36,629 bases of DNA from Oscillospiraceae bacterium (lineage in GTDB: Bacteria > Bacillota > Clostridia > Oscillospirales > Oscillospiraceae): NCBI GenBank assembly GCA_022804995.1, contig JAAWUC010000008.1, positions 1-36,629 on the forward strand, in the 5' to 3' direction. Below, piece by piece: positions 23,705 to 31,902 of this stretch (position 1 is its first letter; every line of letters begins with the position of its first letter). The position numbers and the translations under genes were made by a program. The notes under the pieces were generated by a model. That model did no database searches, was not told where the DNA came from, and saw only the letters and a program-made list of their open reading frames with translations.

Positions 23705-23894
23705 CTGTCAAGACAGGCGGTGCCCCTCTCGGGTCAAATACCGCCTGCCGCTTCTTCCGGACGCTTTAATATATTAAAGCGAGACAGCCGCCAAAAGGCG
23801 GCTGTCTAATGAAGTTGCGCGCCCCCATGTATTTAACCGGCCCGAAGGGACAACCTACGAGGTGGTTAAAGATAATTTTTTTAGGAGGATCACT
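23705..23894 (+). promoter_or_regulatory. Long structured 5' leader of the ami operon
   Basis: About 190 bases separate the promoter from amiA. Complementary blocks are aggcggt/accgcct (23714-23746), the palindrome cgctttaata-tattaaagcg, a perfect agacagccgcc-aaaa-ggcggctgtct hairpin (about 23784-23808) and ttaacc...ggttaa (23834-23870), then the ribosome site aggagg. No T tract follows any stem, so it is not an obvious attenuator. It matches no riboswitch class I recognise. Confidence 0.55.
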
Positions 23895-26171
23895 ATGAAC
23901 AAGAAATTATTGTGCTTGCTGTTGGCTCTGGTCATGCTGCTGAGCCTGGCCGCCTGCGGAGGCGGGAACGCGCCTCCGGCCGATCCGGCCCAGACGCCCG
24001 CCGGGGACACCCAGACCCCGCCCGAGGGCGACGGCGACGCCGCTCCCGCCGAGGTCACGGACTACCGGGAGATGACCCGGGACGACGACGAGATCTATGA
24101 GATGGTCTTTGGCGACTTCTATGACGCGTACATGACCGCCAAGGACTGCCAGGATCTCTCCCAGCGGTACGCCCTCATGGGCATCGCCGAGGCGAAGATG
24201 CTGGAGTCCGCCATCATGATGCCCAAGCAGAGCTACGGCGGCGGCTACGCCATGACCCGCATTGCCCCCTACACCAACTCCCCCTGCCTGTGGGGCTATG
24301 ATGAGTACCACTATGAGACGATCGTGGCCGTGGAGGAGATCATCTCCGCCGAGGATTACGCCGCCATGCAGGCCCTGTACGGCGAGCTGTCCGGCACCGG
24401 CACCTACCTGGAGAGCGTGAAGGCGTGGCTCACCGAGCACGGCTACACCATCAAGGACACCTACAACAACAGCGCCCGCTTCGCCGACGACCCGAAAACC
24501 TGGGACATCCTGGCTACCTCCCAGACGGGCGACTCCGAGTTCATCTGTAAGACCATCTGCGGCCTGCTCCAGTACGACGTGGAGGGCCTGCCCCAGCCCG
24601 CCCTGGCTGAGAGCTGGGAAGTCTCTGAGGACGGCCTGACCTACACCTTCCACATCCGCCAGGGTGTAAAGTGGGTGGATTCCCAGGGCCGTGAGCTGGG
24701 CGAGGTCACCGCTGACGACTTCGTGGCCGGTATGCAGCACATGATGGATGCCCAGGGCGGACTGCAGGTCCTGGTCCAGGGCACCATCGCGGGCGCGGAG
24801 GCCTACATCGCCCAGGAGACGGACGACTTCTCCACCGTGGGCGTAAAGGCTCTGGACGAGTACACCCTGGAGTACACCCTGGAGCAGAAGACCCCCTATT
24901 TCCTGACCATGCTCAACTACGGCTGCTTCTACCCCATGAACCGGGCCTACTACGAGTCCCAGGGGGGCAAGTTCGGCGCGCAGTATGACAACTCCGCCGC
25001 CGACTACAACTACGGCAAGACCCCCAACAACATCGCCTACTGCGGCGCCTATCTGATCACCAACTTCACCTCCAAGAACTCCATCAACTACAAGATGAAC
25101 CCCACCTTCTGGAATCCCGACAGCGTCAACATCCCCAATCTGAACTTCATCTATGACGACGGCACCGACACCCTGCGGCCCTACAACGACTTCATGGCCG
25201 GCACCATCGATCTCACCGGCCTGAACCCCTCCGCTCTGGAGCAGGCCAAGGTGGACTCCGCCGTTGACAAGGACGGCAATCCCGTGACGGCCACCAACGA
25301 CGAGGGCGAGGAGGTTCCCGTCTCCGTCTTTGACTACTACCACTTCCAGAGCCGGACCGATTCCACCTGCTTCATGGGCTTCTTCAACGTGAACCGGCAG
25401 GCTTACGCCCTGAACACCGACGCGACCAAGGTGGTCTCCTCCCAGACCGAGGAGGACGCCGCCCGCACCCACGCCGCCATGCTCAACCAGCACTTCCGCA
25501 TGGCTCTGCTCACCGGTATGGACCGCGGCACCTTCAACGCCCAGCGCAACGGCGAGGAGCTCAAGTTCAGCAACCTGCTCAACTCCTACACCCCCGGCGA
25601 CTTTGTGAAGCTGGAGGAGGACGTGACGGTTGACATCAACGGCACCCCCACCACCTTCCCCGCCGGCACCAACTACGGCGTGATTGTCCAGGCCCAGATC
25701 GACGCCGACGGCTTCCCCGCCAAGGTCTATGATCCCGAGGGCGCGGGCGGCGCGGGCGCCTCCTCCGGCTACGACGGCTGGTACAACGTGGAGTACGCCA
25801 AGAGCGAGCTGGCCAAGGCCGTGGAGGAGCTGGCCGCGATGGGTCTGGAGATCACCGCCGAGAATCCCATCCAGATCGACTACCCCTACGCCGGCAACGC
25901 GGAGGTGTGGCTCAACTGCGCCCAGGTCATCAAGAAGTGCTGGGAGGAGATGAGCGGCGGCCTCATTCAGGTCAACCTCATCACCTGCGTGGACCAGCCC
26001 GAGTGGTACGCCTGCGGCTATGATCCCAAGACCGGCGCGGAGATGAACTACGACTTCGCCGACATGGCCGGCTGGGGCCCCGACTACGGCGACCCCTGCT
26101 CCTACCTCGACACCCTCCTGCCCAACGGCGACGGCTTTATGGCCAAGAACTTCGGTTTGTACTGGGCCTGA
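23895..26171 (+). CDS. amiA: Oligopeptide-binding lipoprotein, AmiA-like, apparently circularly permuted
   Basis: Extracellular substrate-binding lipoprotein of an Ami/Opp peptide importer (SBP family 5), 758 residues. The signal peptide ends at the lipobox LAAC (Cys21), followed by a Pro/Asp-rich linker. Residues ~75-160 (FYDAYMTAKDCQDLSQRY, AEAKMLESAIMMP, YAMTRIAPY, IISAEDYAAM) look like the C-terminal end of normal AmiA proteins. The usual N-terminal lobe starts only near residue 198 (DDPKTWDIL, PALAESWEVSEDGLTYTFHI). The protein stops shortly after WGPDYGDPCSYLDTLL, where normal relatives continue for about 100 residues. This is what a circular permutation would give. ATG at 23895 is fixed by aggagg. 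Expression should be strong given the promoter. Confidence 0.9.
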   Translation: MNKKLLCLLLALVMLLSLAACGGGNAPPADPAQTPAGDTQTPPEGDGDAAPAEVTDYREMTRDDDEIYEMVFGDFYDAYMTAKDCQDLSQRYALMGIAEAKMLESAIMMPKQSYGGGYAMTRIAPYTNSPCLWGYDEYHYETIVAVEEIISAEDYAAMQALYGELSGTGTYLESVKAWLTEHGYTIKDTYNNSARFADDPKTWDILATSQTGDSEFICKTICGLLQYDVEGLPQPALAESWEVSEDGLTYTFHIRQGVKWVDSQGRELGEVTADDFVAGMQHMMDAQGGLQVLVQGTIAGAEAYIAQETDDFSTVGVKALDEYTLEYTLEQKTPYFLTMLNYGCFYPMNRAYYESQGGKFGAQYDNSAADYNYGKTPNNIAYCGAYLITNFTSKNSINYKMNPTFWNPDSVNIPNLNFIYDDGTDTLRPYNDFMAGTIDLTGLNPSALEQAKVDSAVDKDGNPVTATNDEGEEVPVSVFDYYHFQSRTDSTCFMGFFNVNRQAYALNTDATKVVSSQTEEDAARTHAAMLNQHFRMALLTGMDRGTFNAQRNGEELKFSNLLNSYTPGDFVKLEEDVTVDINGTPTTFPAGTNYGVIVQAQIDADGFPAKVYDPEGAGGAGASSGYDGWYNVEYAKSELAKAVEELAAMGLEITAENPIQIDYPYAGNAEVWLNCAQVIKKCWEEMSGGLIQVNLITCVDQPEWYACGYDPKTGAEMNYDFADMAGWGPDYGDPCSYLDTLLPNGDGFMAKNFGLYWA

Positions 26172-26213
26172 TTTCCTGTCCATCAGCAAAGCGATCAAAG
26201 ATCTATAACGCGC

Positions 26214-26249
26214 GCGGCGGGAGAATGGAATAATCCGTTCTCCCGCCGC
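26214..26249 (+). promoter_or_regulatory. Intercistronic hairpin between amiA and amiC
   Basis: gcggcgggagaa and ttctcccgccgc form a perfect 12-bp stem with a small inner gga/tcc pairing and no T tract. Such hairpins behind binding-protein genes commonly stabilise the upstream mRNA or partly stop transcription, so that more binding protein than permease is made. Confidence 0.7.
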
Positions 26250-26276
26250 CACTTAGAGAGAGGTGGGTGACCCCGC

Positions 26277-27848
26277 ATGACAAAATACTTGCTCAAGCGC
26301 CTGCTCCACGGGATCTTCTCCATCGTGATCCTGGTGGGCATCGTCATGGTGATGATCTATTCCATGCTCAACCGGAATCTGGTTTTCGCCAAGGACCCGC
26401 TGTATACCAAGGTCAGCGGCAACGCGAAAACCGCCTACTGCTACCAGAAGTGGGAGGAGTACGGCTATCTGGACTACGTGACCTACGGCGACTATCTCAA
26501 CGAGCTGGTAAAGAGCGGCGAGCTGGACGAGGAGACCCGCGGCGATGTGGCCTCCTTCGGCCGGACGCCGGACAAGGACTCCGAGGCCGTAGCGGAGTAC
26601 GTGGCAAAATTTACCGAGACCTACCGCGCCCGGGGCTACACGGTGGAGCGTCTGGACGCTATGATGCTGGGAGGCCGGAAGGTAGCCAGCGGCGGGCAGC
26701 AGCAGCTCTTCGCCTATAAGGACCTGCCCCTGGCTAACCGGCTGTGGACCTATTTCACCAGCCTTTTCCAGGTGGAGAGCATCCACTATGTACAGGAGGA
26801 CATCCCCGACCGGGGGCTGACCTTTACGCTGCACGATCCGGTTTATGAGGGGAAATTTTCCCCGGCCATTATCGGAAACGGGACGCGGCACAAGTATCTG
26901 CTCTACTTTAACTCAGAATTTCCCTATATTCACCAGAATATAGTTACCATTCGCCTGGGCACCTCCTACACGGTGGCCAACGGCATCGACGTGTTCAGGA
27001 CCATGACCAGAAGCCAAGGCTCCTATGTCCTGCGGCCCATGACCTTCCCCTCGGGCCTCCAGGAGAACAGCGCCGACGATCTGCACAGCGCCACCTACCA
27101 GCCCAACTCCCGGACCAACAACGCCGTCTACGCCGACCGGTTTATCGACGACTACACCGGCGTGGACACGGTAAAGAACAATATGTCCAAGATGGGCTAC
27201 TCCTTCACGCTGGGGATTCTGGCGATTCTCCTGGCCTACCTGATCGCGATGCCCATGGGGATTCTCATGGCCCTGCGGAAGGATAAGCTCCTCGACAAGC
27301 TGGGCACCATCTATATTGTCTTTATCAGCGCGGTGCCCTCCCTGGCCTATATTTTTATGGTCAAGGCCATCGGCGGAAGGGTTTTCGGCCTGCCCACCCT
27401 CATCGACATGGAGTCCGCCAACAAGCTCATGTACCTGCTGCCTGTCGTCTCTCTGGCCCTGCCCTCCATCGCCAGCCTGATGAAATGGCTGCGCCGGTAT
27501 ATGATTGACCAGATGAACTCCGACTATGTGAAGTTCGCCCGGTCCAACGGCCTGTCGGAGGGGGAGATCTTCTCCAAGCATATCCTGAAAAACGCGGCCA
27601 TTCCCATTGTCCACGGCATCCCGGGCAGCATTCTGGCAGCCCTCACCGGCGCGATCATCACCGAGCGCGTCTACGTGGTCCCCGGCGCGGGCAACCTGCT
27701 CACGGAGGCCATCAACAAGTATGACAACGGCGTTATCGTGGGCGTGACCCTCTTCTACGCTGTGCTCAGCGTGGTGTCCCTGATCCTGGGCGATATCCTG
27801 ATGGCCACGGTTGACCCCAGAATCTCGTTCTCGACAAAGGATAGGTGA
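26277..27848 (+). CDS. amiC: Oligopeptide ABC transporter permease, AmiC type
   Basis: Membrane subunit of the peptide importer, 523 residues against ~310 for ordinary OppB. TM1 (residues ~8-30, HGIFSIVILVGIVMVMIYSML) is followed by a ~270-residue extracytoplasmic domain with GTRHKYLLYFNSEFPYIHQN, a block shared with streptococcal AmiC (~500 residues). The large insert is therefore a known subfamily feature. The C-terminal membrane domain has the ATPase-coupling EAA-like loop around FARSNGLSEGEIFSKHILKNA. It overlaps amiD's possible GTG start and lies 105 bases after amiA. Confidence 0.9.
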   Translation: MTKYLLKRLLHGIFSIVILVGIVMVMIYSMLNRNLVFAKDPLYTKVSGNAKTAYCYQKWEEYGYLDYVTYGDYLNELVKSGELDEETRGDVASFGRTPDKDSEAVAEYVAKFTETYRARGYTVERLDAMMLGGRKVASGGQQQLFAYKDLPLANRLWTYFTSLFQVESIHYVQEDIPDRGLTFTLHDPVYEGKFSPAIIGNGTRHKYLLYFNSEFPYIHQNIVTIRLGTSYTVANGIDVFRTMTRSQGSYVLRPMTFPSGLQENSADDLHSATYQPNSRTNNAVYADRFIDDYTGVDTVKNNMSKMGYSFTLGILAILLAYLIAMPMGILMALRKDKLLDKLGTIYIVFISAVPSLAYIFMVKAIGGRVFGLPTLIDMESANKLMYLLPVVSLALPSIASLMKWLRRYMIDQMNSDYVKFARSNGLSEGEIFSKHILKNAAIPIVHGIPGSILAALTGAIITERVYVVPGAGNLLTEAINKYDNGVIVGVTLFYAVLSVVSLILGDILMATVDPRISFSTKDR

Positions 27849-27853
27849 GTGCT

Positions 27854-28822
27854 ATGGAGTATGATTACAAGAAATTGGGTCTGAGCGTGGAGGAGCTCTT
27901 CTCCCGCGTGGACCACAGCGATCTGGAGTCCGAGAAGATCACCGCCCCACGCTACTCCTACTGGCAGAGCGTGTTCCGGGTGTTCTTCCGGAAGAAGCTG
28001 AACATCGTCATTCTGGGGCTGCTGGTGGTGGTGGTTCTGTTCGCCTATATCTACCCCTCCCTGACGGAGTACGACCGGTTCGGCAACCTGATGAACGCGG
28101 AGGCCAAGCACCTGACCCCCGGCGCCGCTATGGAGCTCTTCGGACGGGAGCTCAAGTGGATTCTGGGGGCCGGCGCCAACGGCCAGTCCACCTTCGACGC
28201 CATCTGGACCGGCGCGCGGATCTCCATCACCCTGGCTTTCCTCTGCGCGCTCATCAATATGACCCTCGGCGTGGTTGTGGGTGCTGTCTGGGGCTTCTCC
28301 AAGACGGTGGACGCCTTTATGATTGAGGTCTACAACGTGATGGCCAACGTGCCCTATGTGCTGCTGGTGGCCGTGATGGTCATGCTGCTGGGCCCCAGCT
28401 TCCGGACGCTGGTTTTTGCCATGACCATCACCGGCTGGCTGTCCATCGCCTACTTTATCCGAACACAAGTTGTTATTATCCGTGATCGAGAATACAATCT
28501 GGCATCAAAATGTCTGGGCACCTCCACGGTGAAGATTGCCATGAAGAACATCCTGCCCTTTATGACCAGCGTGATTGTCACCTACGTGGCGGCGGAGATT
28601 CCGCTCTATATCTCCATGGAGGTCTTTCTGGCCTATATCGGCCTGGGCATGAGCGAGATGAGTCTGGGCCGCCTGATCTTCGAGGCGGAGAGCGCCATGG
28701 CGACGCCGGGCTGGGGCTTCGAGTTCTGGAGCCCGGTGGCTATCGCCTGCGTCATCTCCGTGGTGCTGTACGTGGCGGGTCAGAACCTGGGCGACGCGTC
28801 CGATCCGCGGACACACATGTAA
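27854..28822 (+). CDS. amiD: Oligopeptide ABC transporter permease, AmiD type
   Basis: Second membrane subunit, 322 residues from the ATG at 27854. The N-terminus YSYWQSVFRVFFRKKLNIVILGLLVVVVLFAYIYP and the ending AGQNLGDASDPRTHM match AmiD/OppC proteins. The EAA-like coupling loop is YNLASKCLGTSTVKIAMKNILP. About six membrane helices are visible. The track uses a GTG at 27845 that overlaps the amiC stop (GTGA), but no ribosome site fits it well; aggtgag precedes the ATG. Either start leaves the protein essentially unchanged. Confidence 0.9.
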   Translation: MEYDYKKLGLSVEELFSRVDHSDLESEKITAPRYSYWQSVFRVFFRKKLNIVILGLLVVVVLFAYIYPSLTEYDRFGNLMNAEAKHLTPGAAMELFGRELKWILGAGANGQSTFDAIWTGARISITLAFLCALINMTLGVVVGAVWGFSKTVDAFMIEVYNVMANVPYVLLVAVMVMLLGPSFRTLVFAMTITGWLSIAYFIRTQVVIIRDREYNLASKCLGTSTVKIAMKNILPFMTSVIVTYVAAEIPLYISMEVFLAYIGLGMSEMSLGRLIFEAESAMATPGWGFEFWSPVAIACVISVVLYVAGQNLGDASDPRTHM

Positions 28823-28834
28823 GGGGGGAGCGCC

Positions 28835-30586
28835 ATGGCAGAAGAGAAGAAGGTAGTGCTGTCCGTCAAGGACTTAGAGGTGAAGTTCCGGGTTCGCGGC
28901 CGGGTGCTCACCGCCATCCGGGGCATCTCCCTGGATATCTATGAGAACGAGGCCATCGCCATCGTGGGAGAGTCCGGCTCCGGCAAGAGCGTGTTTACTA
29001 AGACCTTCGCGGGGATGCTGGACTCCAACGGCTTCATCAGCCAGGGAAAGATCCTCTTTGACGATCCGGAGCTCTCGGATACGCGGGTGAAGCTGACCCC
29101 CTTGGCCCATAAGCTCATTCACAAGGCCCGCCGCAGGCTGGACGAGGACGCCAGGCTAGAGCTGGGGGCCGCCACCTACCGGCAGATTCTGGAGCTGGAG
29201 TCGGAGAAGCGGCAGCGCGCCGGCCTCAGCGGCGAGGAGCAGGCCGCAGCCCAGGCGGAGATGAAGGAGCTGAAGGACCGCCGCACCGAGGCCTTCAACC
29301 GGAAGCAGACCCTAGACCCGTCCAAGGAGAAGGAGCAGATCCGCCAGGTGTCCGGGCTGATTGCCCAGCTGGACGAGGAGATGAAGGCCCTGGAGAAGAA
29401 GCAGGCGGAGGCGGTCAAGGCCAAAGAGGCCTCCCTCGCCGCCGACGCGGGCTTTCAGAAGCAGTACAAGGAGCGCCGCGACGCCCTCCAGGCCCAGTAT
29501 GATCGGGAGATCAAGGGGGAGATTTCCCCCGCCGCCGCCGCGCGCAACGAGATTCTGGCCAAGGAGATCTATCTCTCCGTGGGCCGCTACGGCCTCCACC
29601 AGCGGGTGCAGTACCTCAACCGCCTCCTGGCGGCGGTGCGGGAGGCTATGCGGCTGGGGGTGGATCTGGACGACGAGGAGCAGCGCAGCGCTGTCTTTGA
29701 CGACGTGACCTTCCGGGTCAAGTACTTGGATGAGACGGCGGATCAGCTCCACGGCACCTGCGTGCTGAACCTGGCCAGGGTGAAGTACCCCAAGGACTGG
29801 TGCCAGATCCGGGGCCGGCGGATTGCCACCGTGTTCCAGGATCCCATGACCAGCCTCAACCCCATTATCACCATCGGCAAGCAGATCACCTCCATCATCC
29901 TCAAGCACCAGGACTGCTCCGAGGCGGAGGCCCGGCGGCGGGCTCTGGAGCTGATGCGGAAGGTGGGCATCCCCAAGGCGGAGGCCCGGTTTGACGACTA
30001 CCCCTTCCAGTACTCCGGCGGTATGCGCCAGCGGATTGTCATCGCCATCGCCCTGTCCTGCCAGCCGAAGATCCTGATCTGCGACGAGCCCACCACGGCT
30101 CTGGACGTGACCATCCAGGCCCAGATTCTGCAGCTCATCAAGGATCTCCAGAAGGAGTTCAACTACACCATTGTTTTCATCACCCACGATCTGGGGGTGG
30201 TGGCCAATGTGGCGGACCGGGTGGCCGTGCTGTATGCGGGACAGATCGTGGAGCTGGGCACTGTGGAGGAGGTCTTTTACGACCCCCGCCATCCCTACAC
30301 CTGGGCCCTGCTCTCCTCCCTGCCCCAGCTGGCCCAGAAAAATGAAAAGCTCTACTCCATCACCGGCACACCGCCCTCCCTGTACAACAGTATTGTGGGC
30401 GACGCCTTCGCCCCCCGGAACCCCTACTGCATGAAGATCGACACCCTGGCGGAGCCCCCCATGTTCCAGGTGTCGGAGACCCACTTCGCCAAGACCTGGC
30501 TGCTGGACCCCCACGCCCCCGCGATTGAGAAGCCCGAGGGCATCCGGGATATCCATGAGAAGCTGATCAAGGCGTTCCATATATGA
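28835..30586 (+). CDS. amiE: Oligopeptide ABC transporter ATPase, AmiE type with ~230-residue coiled-coil insert
   Basis: One of two ATP-hydrolysing subunits. Walker A is [16 protein letters not shown] (~44-59), Q-loop [11 protein letters not shown] (~334), signature [15 protein letters not shown], Walker [14 protein letters not shown] and H-loop [10 protein letters not shown]. The C-terminal tail with the [10 protein letters not shown] and [11 protein letters not shown] blocks matches AmiE. The protein has 583 residues against ~355 in AmiE. The extra ~230 residues (about 82-312) lie between the first strand region and the Q-loop. They are rich in Glu, Lys, Ala and Gln with heptad-like helices ([17 protein letters not shown]), so likely a long coiled coil. 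Reading frame and codon use are continuous, so this is not an assembly seam. Confidence 0.92.
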   Translation: MAEEKKVVLSVKDLEVKFRVRGRVLTAIRGISLDIYENEAIAIVGESGSGKSVFTKTFAGMLDSNGFISQGKILFDDPELSDTRVKLTPLAHKLIHKARRRLDEDARLELGAATYRQILELESEKRQRAGLSGEEQAAAQAEMKELKDRRTEAFNRKQTLDPSKEKEQIRQVSGLIAQLDEEMKALEKKQAEAVKAKEASLAADAGFQKQYKERRDALQAQYDREIKGEISPAAAARNEILAKEIYLSVGRYGLHQRVQYLNRLLAAVREAMRLGVDLDDEEQRSAVFDDVTFRVKYLDETADQLHGTCVLNLARVKYPKDWCQIRGRRIATVFQDPMTSLNPIITIGKQITSIILKHQDCSEAEARRRALELMRKVGIPKAEARFDDYPFQYSGGMRQRIVIAIALSCQPKILICDEPTTALDVTIQAQILQLIKDLQKEFNYTIVFITHDLGVVANVADRVAVLYAGQIVELGTVEEVFYDPRHPYTWALLSSLPQLAQKNEKLYSITGTPPSLYNSIVGDAFAPRNPYCMKIDTLAEPPMFQVSETHFAKTWLLDPHAPAIEKPEGIRDIHEKLIKAFHI

Positions 30587-30602
30587 GAGGGAGGATAGAA
30601 TC

Positions 30603-31901
30603 GTGGCTGCAACGCAAGCGACTGAAAACCGAGCCGGCCGGCTGCCGGAGCACGGTCCCATCGGCGAGAACGGCAGAGAGATCCTTCTCTCACTGAAGAA
30701 TGTGGACATCACCTTCGGCAAGGGGGAGGACGCGGTCCGGGCCGTTCAGGACGCCTCCTTCGACATCTACAAGGGGGAGACCTTCTCTCTGGTGGGGGAG
30801 TCCGGGTCCGGCAAGACCACCGTGGGCCGGGCCGTCATACGGGTGAACCCCCTGGCCAGAGGGGAGATCGACTACAAGGGCGTGCGCATCTCCGGGAAGA
30901 TTCCCCGCGCTCTGGACCGGGAGGTTATCCGGAATATCCAGATGGTGTTCCAGGACCCGGCGGCGTCCCTCAACGAGCGGGCCACTGTGGACTATATCAT
31001 TTCCGAGGGACTCTACAATTACCATCTCTTTGAGAACGAGGCGGACCGGGTGAAAAAGGTGGAGCACATGATTGAGCAGGTGGGCCTGCTGCCGGAGCAC
31101 CTGACCCGCTACCCCCACGAGTTCTCCGGCGGACAGCGCCAGCGCATCGGCATTGCCCGGGCCATGGTCATGGAGCCGGAGCTGGTGGTGGCCGATGAGC
31201 CCATCTCCGCGCTGGACGTGTCCATCCGGGCCCAGGTGCTCAACCTGATGAAGAAATTCCAGGAGGAGAAGGGGATCACCTATCTCTTCATCGCCCACGA
31301 CCTGTCGGTGGTGCGCTTTATCTCCGACCGCATCGGCGTCATCTACAAGGGGCGCATCGTGGAGGTGGCGGAGGCGGAGGAGCTGTTCAACTTCCCCCTC
31401 CACCCCTATACCCACTCCCTGATTTCCGCGATTCCCATCCCCGATCCCAAGCTGGAGAAGAGGAAGGTCCTCTATACCTACGACCCCTCCATCCATGACT
31501 ACAGTGAGGACAAGCCGGAGTTTGTCTGCATCGGCCATGACCACTACGTCTACGGAAATAAGAAGGAGATCGAGGAGTATCGGGCTGTCCGGGAGCGGGG
31601 AATTCCTGTCAAGCCCATCACCATTCTGGCCCCCGGCGAGGAGATGCCGGCCCCGCAGGAGCGGGCGGGGAGCGGCGAGGAGGATATCACCATCCCGCCG
31701 GCCCGGGATACGGGCAGCATGTGGTATACGGTGCTGGCGTTTTTCCTGCCCCTGCTGGGGCTGGCGGGGATGCTGCTGTTCAAGCATTTCCACCACTTCC
31801 GGAACTATAGAGCGTGCAGAAGGGGGACCATGGCCGGGCTTGCCCTGCTGGGGGTGATTCTGGCGGTGTTCCTGCTGCTGCTCTGGCGGGTGGTGGCCTG
31901 A
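30603..31901 (+). CDS. amiF: Oligopeptide ABC transporter ATPase, AmiF type with C-terminal membrane tail
   Basis: The partner ATPase. Walker A is [16 protein letters not shown]-loop [12 protein letters not shown], signature [15 protein letters not shown], Walker [14 protein letters not shown]. The AmiF-type tail [34 protein letters not shown] ends the normal protein near residue 325. Another ~105 residues follow: a Pro/Glu-rich linker and two predicted helices ([21 protein letters not shown] ~373-393; [19 protein letters not shown] ~410-428). This would tether the ATPase to the membrane by its own tail. GTG start at 30603 with gagggagg upstream. It ends one base before the next gene. Confidence 0.92.
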   Translation: MAATQATENRAGRLPEHGPIGENGREILLSLKNVDITFGKGEDAVRAVQDASFDIYKGETFSLVGESGSGKTTVGRAVIRVNPLARGEIDYKGVRISGKIPRALDREVIRNIQMVFQDPAASLNERATVDYIISEGLYNYHLFENEADRVKKVEHMIEQVGLLPEHLTRYPHEFSGGQRQRIGIARAMVMEPELVVADEPISALDVSIRAQVLNLMKKFQEEKGITYLFIAHDLSVVRFISDRIGVIYKGRIVEVAEAEELFNFPLHPYTHSLISAIPIPDPKLEKRKVLYTYDPSIHDYSEDKPEFVCIGHDHYVYGNKKEIEEYRAVRERGIPVKPITILAPGEEMPAPQERAGSGEEDITIPPARDTGSMWYTVLAFFLPLLGLAGMLLFKHFHHFRNYRACRRGTMAGLALLGVILAVFLLLLWRVVA

Positions 31902-31902
31902 G

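Noticed and set aside
23825-23875. Guanidine-II (mini-ykkC) riboswitch suggested by an ACGA near cctacgagg
   Set aside because: The loop does not fit a four-base ACGR loop on a proper stem, and the required second ACGR hairpin is absent.
26150-26202. amiA C-terminus as a simple frameshift (a +1 frame reads PDFLSISKAIKDL then stops)
   Set aside because: Only about 100 bases separate amiA from amiC, too short for the missing ~100 residues, and that segment is found instead at the protein's N-terminus. The +1 peptide may be a vestige or chance.
23907-26252. 781-residue ORF antisense to amiA
   Set aside because: Shadow frame of a GC-rich gene: Gly/Val/His-rich, no ribosome site, no recognisable domain; amiA itself has clear motifs.
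26277-27848. AmiC's ~270-residue external insertion as a novel feature
   Set aside because: Streptococcal AmiC has the same large domain with the matching HKYLLYFNS block, so it is a known subfamily trait.
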